Part shown: positions 20,889 to 31,474 of the stretch, piece by piece | Position numbering within the stretch: position 1 is the first letter of the stretch | How the letters are laid out: each line of letters begins with the position of its first letter | Source: Mnemiopsis leidyi | Lineage: Eukaryota > Ctenophora > Tentaculata > Lobata > Bolinopsidae | Assembly (NCBI GenBank): GCA_000226015.1 | Contig: JH155217.1 | Location: 27,341 to 64,210 of the forward strand | Reading direction: 5' to 3' | DNA: 36,870 nucleotides | Position numbers and translations under genes: made by a program | The notes under the pieces: model-generated | Database searches by the model: none | What the model was told of the DNA's origin: nothing | What the model saw: the letters and a program-made list of their open reading frames with translations, nothing else

Positions 20889-23800
20889 CTACAAAAGGTT
20901 ATGATCATGATTTATAGTTTGATTACTACCGGAAGGAGCACACTCTTGTATAGCCAGCAGCTGTGACGTCACACTCAAATCAAGTCCCGTGTTATCACAC
21001 ACCCCATCGCAACACGACACGGACCCTTTCCCGAAGGGGAACCCTACTGTCACTTCGGGGGACGCGCTGGAATGGAACTTCGCCACGTGACTCTCATAGC
21101 TGGCTGCCTCCTTGAAGGTGGTATGACACTGGTTACACTTAAACATGATGTCGGCTGTTTTGCGCGGTTTCGCGTGACTGGAGGACCCGTCCGGGAGACA
21201 ACTCTTGTGTTCCTTGCGGTAGTGTTTCTGGAGCTCGACCCGACCGTGACAAGGCAATCCACACTCACAACACTTCACCACACCCAGACTCTCTACCGGG
21301 ACTATCTGGTAGGATTTGTAACGTTCTTCGCTCTGCGCGGGACCCCGCTTCATCGTGATGTCACCGGACGTGTGCATTTCTCGCTTGTGCCGCTTGAAGT
21401 TAGCCATTGTGTTGAATAGTTCGTTACAGTTGTCGATCTTGCAGATAACTCGCTGTCCTTCGTGGTAAAACTTTTTGTGTTCCGCCAGGGACTGGGGCCG
21501 TTTGTACGTCTTGTTACACATCTCACACTGAAATTAGAGAGTAGCTCAGGTACACAGATAAGAAAAATACATATATCTATTTCTCTTTATACAGTATACA
21601 CAAAGCTAGCACACGGTCTGAATATATTTCCTCGATTGGGTGCAAAAAAATATTACAATTTACAACATTCATATATCCTTCAATAACTGTTTCTATGGCA
21701 TTCCATATACTTCCTCGATACGTTAGTAGTACATTGAAATCTGAAAAGTAAGCAACCCCTTATACTCTCCTTATAAACAAAAAATTCTCTCAGATTCTGA
21801 AAATTTAACAAAGATCTGCTCACCGTGTAGCCAGGTTCCACAACATGAGCGTTTTGGTTGTGAATCTTGAGCTCCCACCTAAAGGCAAACGATTTCGGAC
21901 ACATTTGACACTTGTGCGCTTTGGAGTCTTTGTGTTTTGTCTGCGGTTATTATGTTTTGATATCAGGAAAAAATCTTGCTAGATATTATCGCATAGAGCT
22001 GACTATACAAAAAATCATAGGCGAATTTTAAAAAACGATCAGAAAATGTGAACTTCGTGCCTGATAATAAATAAATAAAATAAAATTCTTGCTAGGTATA
22101 CTAGAACTTAGAAAATAAGACGAAACAAAATGACCCACCAGAATATGACGTTTGAGACTAGCGTATCTGTAAAAGTCAGCCCCACAATGAATACATACAC
22201 AGCGTTCGTCTTGGTTGTGGACATTCCTAACATGTTTCACCAGATTATCTTCTCTGATGTAGAACTTCCCGCAGTACGGACACTGAAATGGCACGTGTTA
22301 TCATGTGTTATCACGTGTTATCATGTGTTATCACGTGTTATCATGTGTTATCACGTGTTATCACGTGTTATCATGTGTTATCACGTGTTATCACGTGTTA
22401 TCATGTGTTATCATGTGTTATCACGTGTTATCATGTGTTATCATGTGTTATCATGTGTTATCACGTGTTATAGTATGTTATCACGTGTCATCATGTGTTA
22501 TCATGTGTTATCACGTGTTATCATGTGTTATCATGTGTTATCATGTGTTACCACGATTCATCATGTGTTATCACTTGTAAGTAGCACGAGTTGGCACAAG
22601 TTGGGTTTCTTGAAAATGTTTACTCGTATAAACGTGTAGAAAAATAATATAAACAAAATATGGATTAGTTCAACAGTAATTTACTTTTTGTTAAAGTCGA
22701 TGTTAACAGTATTCTACTTTATGTTAAAGTCGATGTTAACAGTATTCTACTTTATGTTAAAGTCAATGTTAACCTTCACACGTTTAACAATGATGGCATG
22801 TTTTTCCTTCCTGTGTCGCTGTAGATTGTACTCCTTGTTGTAGACATAGCCGCAATCTTCACATGGATATACGCCAGGAATGTTGGCACTGTTAGGGGGA
22901 TTATGTTAAGGTGATATGTTAAGGTGATATGTTAAGGTGATATGTTAAAGTGATATGTTAAGGTGATATGGGGAAATCCCCATTCCTACCAAGAGCATTT
23001 ATTACCATTTTGAGCATTGGAAAACACCAGTGTGTTATATCTGGAAATAGGCCATGATTTTGAATTTTTGAATGTTGTTTAACAATGTGAGTATCTAATT
23101 GAGGATGATTCTACTCGGAAAATAGCAACAGTTATTACTGTTCCGAAAATAGGAACAGTTGTTAAAAACAAAAATATAAAAACTGCAGTATAAAAACAGG
23201 GCCATGTTAAAAACAGCAGTAAAACAACAGGGCCATGTTAAAAACAGCAGTATAAAAACAGCAGTAATGTTAAAAACAGCAGTATAACAACAGCTGTAAT
23301 GTTAAAAACAGCAGTTATATTTCCTACTCTTTCTGAGAGAGGGGAGCCCCAAACAGGTGACGTCTGACAAGGTCGATACTGTTCTGGTAGATATCCTGGA
23401 ACTCCCTGAGAGGTAGAACCACCCACGAGTCAAACTTTCCGTCCCTCTCCGTTATCTTCACATATGGAGAACCTGGGGGTGGGGGGCTGGTTACAGAGAC
23501 ATTTACATCTTCAGGTTAGGATGTGTTTTGTTTGTGTGTGACAAGCCAGCACATATGGAGAACCTGGGGGTGGGGGGGCTGGTTACAGAGACATTTACAT
23601 CTTCAGGTTAGAATGTGTTTTGTTTGAGTGTGACAAGCCAGCACATATGGAGAACCTGGGCAGTAGGGGGCTGGTTACAGAGGAATTTACATCTTCAGGT
23701 TGGAATGTGTTTTGTTTGAATGTGACAAGCCAGCACATATGGAGAACCTGGGGGTGGGGGGCTGGTTACAAAGACATTTACATCTTCAGGTTAGGATGTG

Positions 23801-24477
23801 TTTTGTTTGAATGTGACAAGCCAGCACATATGGAGAACCTGAGGATTGGGGGCTGGTTACAGAGAAATTTACATTTTACATCGTAACTTCAGGTTAGAAT
23901 ATGTTTTGTTTGAGTGCACTTGTGCAAGATTGATTCACTAAATTAAAAGTACTAATACAAGGACTAATTATTAATCTAATTGTTAAAGTTTCAAGCATCT
24001 TCATTACTGGGGCGAGGCAACCCCTTAAAACGGGGAATCACCACTAATTTAAAAAACCTTACAATTGTAAAAAGTAACTAGTTACAAACCAAGTTGAGGC
24101 TGCTGATCGTCTTTGAAGTGCGGGAAGCTCTGTGGACCATCATGGGAAATGAGTATAGCTTGTACCACTCTCTCATCGTCAGGGTTACAGTTCGAGTAGT
24201 TGTTAGAGTGCTCCAACACCCTTCTCTCACAAGACGGCGGCGGCAATGATGACGTCATATTCTGAGGGGCATCTAAAGTGTTGTGAATGGGGCGAGGCAT
24301 GGTCTGGTGACTTAGCAGCTGCTGGGATGTGGTAACAAGAGGGTTCATGACATTTCGCGAGTCTGATGGCGTTACTAGAGGGTTCATGACGTCATGACAG
24401 ATGGAATCTTGATGGGACGGGACATCTGGGTTTAGAAGGATGTTGTCTTCGGTACCCAAGTGGGTTAGAATATTCAT
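20889..24477 (-). CDS. C2H2 zinc-finger protein B (8 fingers)
   Basis: Six coding exons on the - strand: 24477-24090, 23472-23328, 22888-22774, 22282-22139, 21940-21824, 21527-20889 (1548 nt, 515 aa), phases consistent. Residues 1-129 are low in structure (Ser/Pro/Asn/Gln) and residues 130-178 carry a DSWVVLPLREFQ motif. Eight C2H2 fingers follow, all with H-x4-H ends such as HRKEKH, HVRNVH and HKREMH; finger 6 has a longer C-x4-C. Finger 3 is split by the exon 4/5 junction, which restores HILTKH. Linkers are not TGEKP. The tail ends in a Cys-rich CCDGVC patch. It is likely a nuclear DNA-binding regulator; family not recognised. Exon 2 has a weak donor (GA|GTAGGA) supported mainly by phase. 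The start is uncertain, since acceptors lie just upstream of the ATG. Introns 1-3 are full of tandem repeats. Confidence 0.84.
22291..22580. repeat. 10-bp satellite of CACGTG/CATGTG units
   Basis: Twenty-nine consecutive 10-bp units of tcacgtgtta or tcatgtgtta: 11 with CACGTG, 15 with CATGTG and 3 degenerate. The array lies in intron 3 of zinc-finger gene B and begins 8 bases upstream of the exon 4 acceptor (22283). Confidence 0.95.
22665..22773 (-). repeat. 33-bp repeat starting at the donor of gene B exon 3
   Basis: Read on the coding strand, the intron begins with three 33-bp units, each starting GTTAACATTGACTTT or GTTAACATCGACTTT. The first unit's GT is the actual 5' splice site. Confidence 0.9.
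22901..22976. repeat. 13-bp repeat upstream of gene B exon 3 acceptor
   Basis: About five units of gttaaggtgatat, ending some 13 bases from the acceptor at 22889. Confidence 0.85.
23165..23322. repeat. Tandem repeat at the start of gene B intron 2
   Basis: Irregular units of gttaaaaacagcagtataa, some with an added acagggccat, begin a few bases inside the intron after exon 2 (donor at 23327). The open frame across it is not coding. Confidence 0.8.
23460..23910 (-). repeat. 91/92-bp minisatellite carrying the gene B exon 2 acceptor
   Basis: Copies start at 23460, 23551, 23643, 23735 and 23826 (the last is partial). Each carries, on the coding strand, a C-rich tract, CAG and GTTCTCCATATGTG, which is the real acceptor plus the first 14 bases of exon 2. 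Only the lowest copy continues into the exon. Confidence 0.92.
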
Positions 24478-25221
24478 TCTAGTAGAGACCTGAGCTGTGT
24501 GGAAGAGAATTGTTAAAAAAATGCTAAAGAAGCAGCTAAACTACATCTAGCTTAAATGTACCGATTTGCTTTGGTATCGTGAACTTAATTTAATAAATTA
24601 TACAAAACGATTTATAATTCGAAGTTGGGTACATTTTCAGAACATAGTTTTTAATTAAAAACGTTTCACTTGAGCAAGTCTGATTACAAAGGTTAATAAA
24701 TTACAATAACAACGGATCTTCGAATTATTACTTCGGCGACTATCAATTATACAAATATTTGAAATAATTCAATCATCACTTGATCATGATACTGAAATAA
24801 TGTAAGATTTTATCATGTCTATAAAAATATGTACCATATTCTATTGATTTACTGCCGTATAGATACTCATAAAATTAGTTATGGCTGTTTTTAGCCGCTC
24901 ACACCAAATTTGAGATTTTAGGAAGGCGTATTTGCAACAAAATTACTGTATATTATATACTTACATATCATATGACTAACAACTGAAATAATACCTTTGA
25001 GGCACCAATACTCAATAGAAATATGGTATGTCTGCTCATAATATGACATGATAATATTGACTGAGCGGTACACTGAGTTCGCGCATTTAAAAAGTTGAAT
25101 AGAAAACTTAGATAACTTGATCAGATTAAAACCAGTCGTACAAGTTATGCACACTTTTTCCCTAGTATAAAGTTTTGTCTATATCAAACTGTACAAAACT
25201 GTGAAGTACAGCTGGGCAGCA
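24478..25221. other. Gap between zinc-finger genes A and B
   Basis: AT-rich sequence with the 3' flank of gene A and the 5' region of gene B. A splice-acceptor-like CACACAG and CTCAG just upstream of the gene B ATG suggest an untranslated first exon farther up. No additional coding exon was found. Confidence 0.5.
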
Positions 25222-27268
25222 TCACGGGAAAGGCAAAGTATCACTTTCCGTACTGTGTGACAACAGTTCAGTTAAACTAATCTCGGTCATCTCCGGGTTA
25301 CTAATCTGGAAAGCACCCAACATAGTCCTGCTGTCGAGGCCCATGTTTTCCATAGTCTGTGCAACATGAAACTTCTTAACATGTCTCTGGTAAGTGTCAC
25401 GTGACCTGAACTTATTGCTGCACCACTCGCACTCCAGTACGTCTCCTGAGTGGTTCAAGTGTATCTTCTCAATGTGGCGCTCCAGGTTTGTCTTTATGGC
25501 AAAGACAGAGTGACAGTATTGGCAGACGTGTACATCTTTGCTGTTGGCGATAGCATCGTCTCGCATTATGGGAGCCTCTTTGTTGGCAAATGTGATGGTT
25601 GGGTGAAAACGTGCTCCATGCTTCTTGTACGCATCCAAACTGAGGAGTTAATTCCAAAATTATATGGTTTTCTAACAGCAATCAATCTAAGGGCATAAGT
25701 GAACAGCAAAACAATCTTCTCTATTTAATTACTCATTTCTAAAAAGTAATGCATGTTTGTCGTGGTTCGGATACACAAAATATGACACATAAAGAGACAT
25801 ACCTGCCAAGAAGAGTATCACACTCGGTACATTTAAACTTGAAACCCTCGTGAACTGCAAGGCAATGTCGCTCTAAAGACCTGGGCCACTTGAACTTCGC
25901 ATCGCACATGGAGCATGCGTAACCCTTAGCATCACTATGTGCATTCTGGACATGAACTGGTACCTGGTAGCAACATGGAAAATCGTAATATATGATATTG
26001 TGCATTGGACTGAATAGCTGAGTTAAATTGGGTAAAAAATTGCCTTGTAGTTAGCCTTGTAGTTAATGTATTACACATAGATTGGAAAATTCTAATTTGC
26101 CTATATAAATCAGCATTTCTGGAATAGCCGATGTACCTCGAATGAGTAGATGAATGTTTTCTCACAATAGTCACAACTATACTTCTTCTCTCTGGTGTGC
26201 TGGGATGCTACATGTCTCTGGAGTGTGTTCTTCCTAGCAAAGGACTTGTGGCAATGAGGACAGGTGTAGCACTCAGTTCCTTCATGGAGGATCTTGAAGT
26301 GTCGCTTCAGGTTGTCCGCACGAGTAAACCCAGCCAAACACTCAGGACATCTGAACTGCAATGCAAGTTAAATATAAGACTGTAAAAGTAAACAACCGGG
26401 ATTTAAGAACTAGAGTGTGCTACCACTCAATCTGCAATCAGCCCAACACGTTGCTATATGTACTCAGTACAACTCGAGGCAATATTAGCAGAGTCATCAA
26501 ATTTTAACCTACAGCAGGATTGGCATGTTTCTCTGATCGCTTAAGAGAGGGGGGTAGAAACAAACGTCCAGATGATGGCTCAGTGTCCTGTGGAAGAGGA
26601 GGTTCTGTACCACTGGGAGCAGGTACAGGGTCGGGACTATCAGTTTGGCTGGACAATGGAATGGCCTCAATCTTTGTAGTGCCATACATTTCGAGAACCT
26701 TTTCTCTGCTTGCTTCCCTGATAACTTCATCTTCACTCACATCTACCTGCACAATTCACATACATATGATTGTGTTACAAAATTTGATAAATTGAATTAA
26801 ATTGCATGAGCAAACTGGAAAATATAAATGAGCATGTACTAACAACAATCTTAGTTATTTCTTCATTAAATTTTTCAAAAAAATCGTCTTAAAGCACAAA
26901 ATATGGCTTGTTTACCTTATTAGCTTTAGTAATGTGTTTCTGAAGGGAGGCAATGGGGACAAAGACTGAAACCCAAGCATCTGAATCAGCACTTGTGCTC
27001 TCAGCAACAGGCTCTCCTTGCTGCTGGTCCTGCTCAAGTAGATATCATATCAATCAAAATGTTTTAAATCAACAGTTTATGAACTCAACTAACACTTTAA
27101 TGGATTAAAACCTTGTTAGCTTTTGCTTTGTATTTCACTTTATAAAACCCGATTTTCAAAAATGCAAACCTCTACTTGAACACTTTGAGCTAAAGCACAG
27201 GCACCACTGATATCATTGACAAGATCACTAAATAATTCATTAGCGTCAGTGTATTCCAAGCAATCCAT
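25222..27268 (-). CDS. C2H2 zinc-finger protein A (7 fingers)
   Basis: Six coding exons on the - strand: 27268-27170, 27029-26916, 26746-26513, 26355-26137, 25963-25803, 25639-25222 (1245 nt, 414 aa); all junction phases match. The N-terminal 149 residues are acidic and Pro/Ser-rich and include DSDAWVSVFVPIASLQ in exon 2, which resembles the DSWVVLPLREFQ motif of gene B. Seven C2H2 fingers follow, all ending H-x4-H (HFKILH, HVASQH, HVQNAH and so on). Fingers 3 and 5 are each restored only by joining exons, which supports the model. There is a short Ser/Thr-rich tail after the last finger. It is probably a nuclear DNA-binding protein and a tandem paralogue of gene B. I do not recognise an orthologous family, and no SET, KRAB or BTB domain is visible. 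Confidence 0.85.
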
Positions 27269-28477
27269 TCCGATATTTCAATACTTTACATGCTGAAATG
27301 AAGCTTAGTTTTACATTAATTGAAATCTAATACCTCTACTTTGCTTTGCAGTACTATCTTGCAATCAACCTGCCTGTTCTTGTATGACTTCAGTAGCAGT
27401 TAAACAATTTGCTTCTCACAGCATTTTTATAGCTCTCTTATCAGATGTAAGTTATCATCGAAAAAAGCAAAGCTTGCCGTATGCGAGCCCTCTTAAGGTT
27501 ACTAAGATCCTGCATCGACTAGGATCCTTTAAAAAGCGCGATAATTTGGAATAGATCGTTTAATTTTGTACGTACAAAACTAAAAAAACATCTGTAAGAG
27601 GCACATATTTTAAGTTAGAACTTTGAAATTCCTGCTGCTACTAGTTCTCCTACCCCTAAAGGTATCCTGAAAATTTGAAGTAAAACTGACAAAACGCTTT
27701 GCAGTTTAAACTAATAGATGCAGTTCTGCACCTACAAACTTGCTTGTAGCACGCGCAAATCGCTTCGCAACTGTGCCAAATTTTGTAGACTTTTAGTGCG
27801 CATACAGAGCAACATGCATGCCAAGTTTTAAAATTGGCGGACTTTCCTGCTTGAAACAGCAACAGTACAAAATTCGTGAAAATGCACTTGCCAAATGATT
27901 ATCTTTCCGACGTGGGATCGATTATTGCTCTATAATAAAAAATGTAGAAGATTAGACATTTACAAAATTGGTAAAAAATGCAAAAATTGTAAAAATGACC
28001 AACTTGATGACATCATTAAGTGATGAAGATGCTTGCCAAGGATGTGTATATATAGCCTAATGCACACACCAAACAATTATCTTTCAGATGCGGGGTCAAT
28101 CATTGCTCTTAAAAAATGTAGAAGATTAGACGTTTACAAGATGGGTGAAAAATAGGGTCCTCAGAGCGTCAGTATCTATCTATCTATCTATCTGTATGTA
28201 TAAGGGTATTAACAGATTTTTGGTGTCGCATACTTTATTTATAGGGGCTGGCAAGAAGTCTCAGATGTGCACACGATCAGGCACGTGCGTGATCTTTAAA
28301 CCTGCATAACTTTTGATAGGGGTAATATTTTTTGATGCGGTAAAGACCTACTATTAGCTTTTGATTAGTTGTTTGTGTTTCTGATTTTTTAAGAGGGCTT
28401 GGGTGCTTGCACGCACCCAAATTCAAATCAGCGATTTGTATTACAGCAGTTAGCAGTGTAACTTGTTTTACACTAGC
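27269..28477. other. Region between zinc-finger A and the ORF1-like gene
   Basis: The two genes diverge from here. It contains two diverged direct copies of a 90-bp block (27893-27990 and 28070-28157), a TATC microsatellite (28174-28193) and a small hairpin near 28400-28422 (gggtgcttgcacgcaccc). No start signal can be assigned with confidence. Confidence 0.5.
27893..28157. repeat. Direct repeat, about 90 bp, two copies
   Basis: Both copies carry aaatgtagaagattagac preceded by attgctct and aattatcttt-like stretches, about 178 bp apart. The position upstream of the ORF1-like gene fits 5'-UTR monomers of a retrotransposon, but this is inference. Confidence 0.7.
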
Positions 28478-29197
28478 ATGGAAATAGACTTTTCAATCAG
28501 CACTCTCAACAAGATAGAGGATGATCTTAACTCAGAGCTATTTCTTCTATTCTCAAACAAGTCAGTGAGCACTGTGGAAGACTTGAATCCTACTGTTATA
28601 GCTAATAAACTGAACAAGAACCCTTTGGCAAAAATTGTAAATGATGCATTAAAGCTTATGAACAGCAACCTTAGAATTTGCAAGTCAGCAGCAGCCAAAA
28701 TTGATGAACTAAAAAGCGAGAAATTGGCTGATAAAAAAGCTTTGACAGAATGTCAGCAGAAACAGTTGGATTCATTTAAATCGACAGTCAAAACAGAAAT
28801 GAAAACTTGGAGTGAGATCGTGAAAACAATTATGGGACAAAATCCTTCAGCAAACGTTGTTAAGAAAATTGAGCGTAGCACAGTGGATCAAAATGAATGG
28901 AACAAGATTTTTATCATTCACAGTGCGACTGAGAAAGAGTACAAGAGACCAGAAGATATTCTCACAGACGTTTTCTTTGATTTAAACAATCATATTGATT
29001 CTGCCAGCATGAGGCCACAAGTTGTATCAGTTAGAAGAATAGGAGTTCAGAAGTCAGATAAGTCTGTAACCCGGTCCATCAGGGTAACACTGACTAATTC
29101 AGACGACGTCAAATCGGTACTCAGCAGGAGCAATCTTCTCAAGAAATCACCGGAGGAGTACTTCAGGAAGGAATACAAGGAATACAAGAAATACTAG
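28478..29197 (+). CDS. Non-LTR retrotransposon ORF1-like protein
   Basis: 239-aa single-exon ORF, intact from ATG to stop. The N-terminal half (about 1-125) is Lys/Glu/Leu-rich and probably helical or coiled coil. The second half fits the pattern of the RRM-like domain of CR1/L2/L1-type ORF1 proteins: a KIFIIHSA strand, a helix with PEDILTDVFFDL, then VVSVRRIG and SIRVTLTNSDDVKSVL. ORF1 proteins bind the element's RNA as a chaperone. It stops just after a SPEE motif, where relatives usually continue with a basic helix, and the end runs into a 9-bp ggaatacaa repeat, so the C-terminus may be eroded. No reverse transcriptase ORF follows. It could be a truncated copy or a retained host gene; the open frame alone does not decide. 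Confidence 0.7.
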   Translation: MEIDFSISTLNKIEDDLNSELFLLFSNKSVSTVEDLNPTVIANKLNKNPLAKIVNDALKLMNSNLRICKSAAAKIDELKSEKLADKKALTECQQKQLDSFKSTVKTEMKTWSEIVKTIMGQNPSANVVKKIERSTVDQNEWNKIFIIHSATEKEYKRPEDILTDVFFDLNNHIDSASMRPQVVSVRRIGVQKSDKSVTRSIRVTLTNSDDVKSVLSRSNLLKKSPEEYFRKEYKEYKKY

Positions 29198-29205
29198 GAA
29201 TACAA
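29163..29205 (+). repeat. 9-bp repeat (ggaatacaa) at the end of the ORF1-like gene
   Basis: Four imperfect units straddle the stop codon. Short tandem tails are common at the 3' ends of some non-LTR elements. Confidence 0.65.
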
Positions 29206-29967
29206 ATTAAAATTTCTATACAACAATTGTCGTAGTCAGAAAAATATCAATATAATTATAGGATTTATATGACTTAATTTATTTAAAGCTCTTAATCGCG
29301 TAAATGTGTATTAAAAAAACTAAAATTTTAGCACAATTTGACACTTAATAAGTTAAATAGTTGTGGCCAGTATTTCCATACAACTATTTCCATACAACTA
29401 TTTCCATACCACCACTTCCAATTCTGTGCTTCTCAAAGAATTCGTTTAGTCATGGCTGTTATGGCGGCGAAAACGATAAGGAGCAGGGGATGTCGTTTCA
29501 GCGTTCAAGGAACTTGCCTCGATTACTTATGCACATCGATGAAAATTTCGCCACAATTCTGTGCAGCTGTATCTAATCCTCGCTAGTGATGTGCTCTTGG
29601 AATTTGGATTCGTTTTTGATAAGTGTGAGAAAATTGCTATTTGAAGCTATTGTAGTTCATAGTGGTTGAAGATGGTAGTGAGATCTTTCTTCGAGAAATT
29701 CACCAGGCCAAAAATGCGTGAGAGCGCGTGATGGTCGCGACAGTAGGTTATTAACCTGAAATTTTTCAGACGTTGCCTGACCTGCTGACGCATTACAAAT
29801 GGCCGCAATGCAAAATATGTCAGCAAAAAAGCTAAAGTGACAAAAATTCAAAAAGCACCATATTGGCTAGACCTATAACATAACCAATAACGCCACTGTA
29901 AACAACATATGACGTTTAAATCGGGCCGATTGCGCGCCAGCATATAAAAGTGTCTAAATCGTACAGA

Positions 29968-30158
29968 GTTGTACAGCAAAGCACACCCTCCCATCATTTT
30001 ATATTCGCTTCGAATGAGGCCGAGGGTCGGATAAAGTTAAACAATAACCAAAACCGTCATGCCTGCGTCCGATCTTGTCTGACTTTGTCCGACCCTCATT
30101 CGAAGCGAGAGAATAAAATGAGAATAAAATGACGGGAGGGTGCGCGCTGCTGTACAAC
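29968..30158. mobile_element. 191-bp fold-back MITE
   Basis: The ends are inverted copies: GTTGTACAGCA then caCCCTCCC on the left, and the reverse complement on the right. The inner parts also pair (ttcgcttcgaatgagg against cctcattcgaagcgag). There is no coding capacity and no clear target duplication. Confidence 0.75.
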
Positions 30159-30279
30159 GTCCGATCCCGTGCGCCAACATTTTCAATAAAGTTGCGTCGC
30201 TCTAACCAAAGCTCTTTTGCGCGGCGTAAGCACCTTGTTAGGTGAACGTTAGACATATATAATCTGATCGTTCGCGTTT

Positions 30280-30680
30280 GTAGGTTGATAACCTACTGTC
30301 GCGGCCATCACGTGCTTTTACGCATTTCTGGCCTGGCGACATGAATTTCGTAAAAATTTTTGACGCGCATCGCGGCCCCTTAAAATCTCGCCAATTGAAA
30401 GTTAATGCAACAACAAACTCGTATTTATTTATATGTTTATTAACCCCTATTGCTCTAATCACAGCCCTTTTGCGCGCAATGCGCGCGCCACCAGAGGTGT
30501 AGCTACCAGAAAAGAAAATTTGCCACCAGAGGCGTAGCAGTTGACAAAGCTATATCCGTCTACCGTTCTGCAAGAGTCTCGGGTATCACCACAACAGTTG
30601 TAGGTTGATAACCTACTGTCGCGGCCATCATGTGCTTTTACTTATTTCTGGCCTGGTCTATGAATTTCAAACAAGACTTG
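30280..30680. repeat. Family X dispersed repeats, second cluster
   Basis: Two direct copies of gttgataacctactgtcgcg followed by gccatca, tttctggcctgg and atgaatttc, at about 30283-30385 and 30599-30672. They match the copies at 11.4-12.0 kb. Confidence 0.8.
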
Positions 30681-31439
30681 CGGCCGCTTTCATTGTGTCA
30701 GGCGACCGCTGAATTTCCCGTGTCATGCCATCGCTTATTGTTATTACAATTCACGGAATGAGGAATAAAAATACGCAACAGGCAACTCGCATATTGCAAA
30801 CCACTAACCAGACGTCATTTCGGTCAATTTCATTGTTTTGCACGTGTTAAACGCGCGAATTAATGCAGCCGTTCGATGCAAGATTTGAAAACTGCACGCT
30901 GCACGTTCAAAGTTTGGACACAATAGCGCGTTTCTTTCATTGTTTGTTTCAAATATCTTGACTCTTGAGTCTGCATAACGTCGCCATTATTGTATCGTAT
31001 ATGCGACCTTTATTCGTACAACGTTCATGTGTTTTTACAAATGGTGTGGATAGGTCGTTAATTAAAATTGTCTGGATGAACGTTTAAAATCGTGTTACAT
31101 TTATCTTTCAATCTAGGTAATCTGTCATTCAAGACAAATAACTCAATAAAACTTCAGTTTAAAAGAATTTTGATCGTATCTCTTGATTGATGGTACATCT
31201 TGTTGCGATTGTTGCATGATTAGAACGAATAATTGAGGCAATCATGTATACATTGCAAAATGTGAACTACATTCGTCGGCCGGAGGCAGTTAAGTCTGGT
31301 AACACAGCTATTATTGTATTCGTATACATGATTAAGTTTGATAAAGGAGCGCGCGCACGAACGTAAAGCACGAACGTACACACGACATAAACCTAGTATA
31401 CACATTCTCCAACCACCCCCTCGATCGTTAACCCTCAGT

Positions 31440-31474
31440 AATGCCTTTTTGCGCCTTCGGCGCAAAAAGGCATT
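31440..31474. repeat. Perfect hairpin, 16-bp stem
   Basis: aatgcctttttgcgcc pairs with ggcgcaaaaaggcatt across a 3-base loop. It lies in the family X region, 15 bases before a tctagacgcgcatcgcccgt copy. Confidence 0.85.

Noticed and set aside
22130..22639. Long + strand open frame rich in CYHVLSRVI repeats
   Set aside because: Direct translation of the 10-bp satellite in intron 3 of zinc-finger gene B; no domain, and frames are open in several phases.
23620..23886. Repeated MFECDKPAHMENL peptide
   Set aside because: Translation of the 91/92-bp minisatellite antisense to gene B intron 1.
20889..27268. Zinc-finger genes A and B as one large gene
   Set aside because: Gene A ends in a stop at 25222; the possible donors near it do not match the phase of the first exon of gene B, and each gene has its own N-terminal segment.
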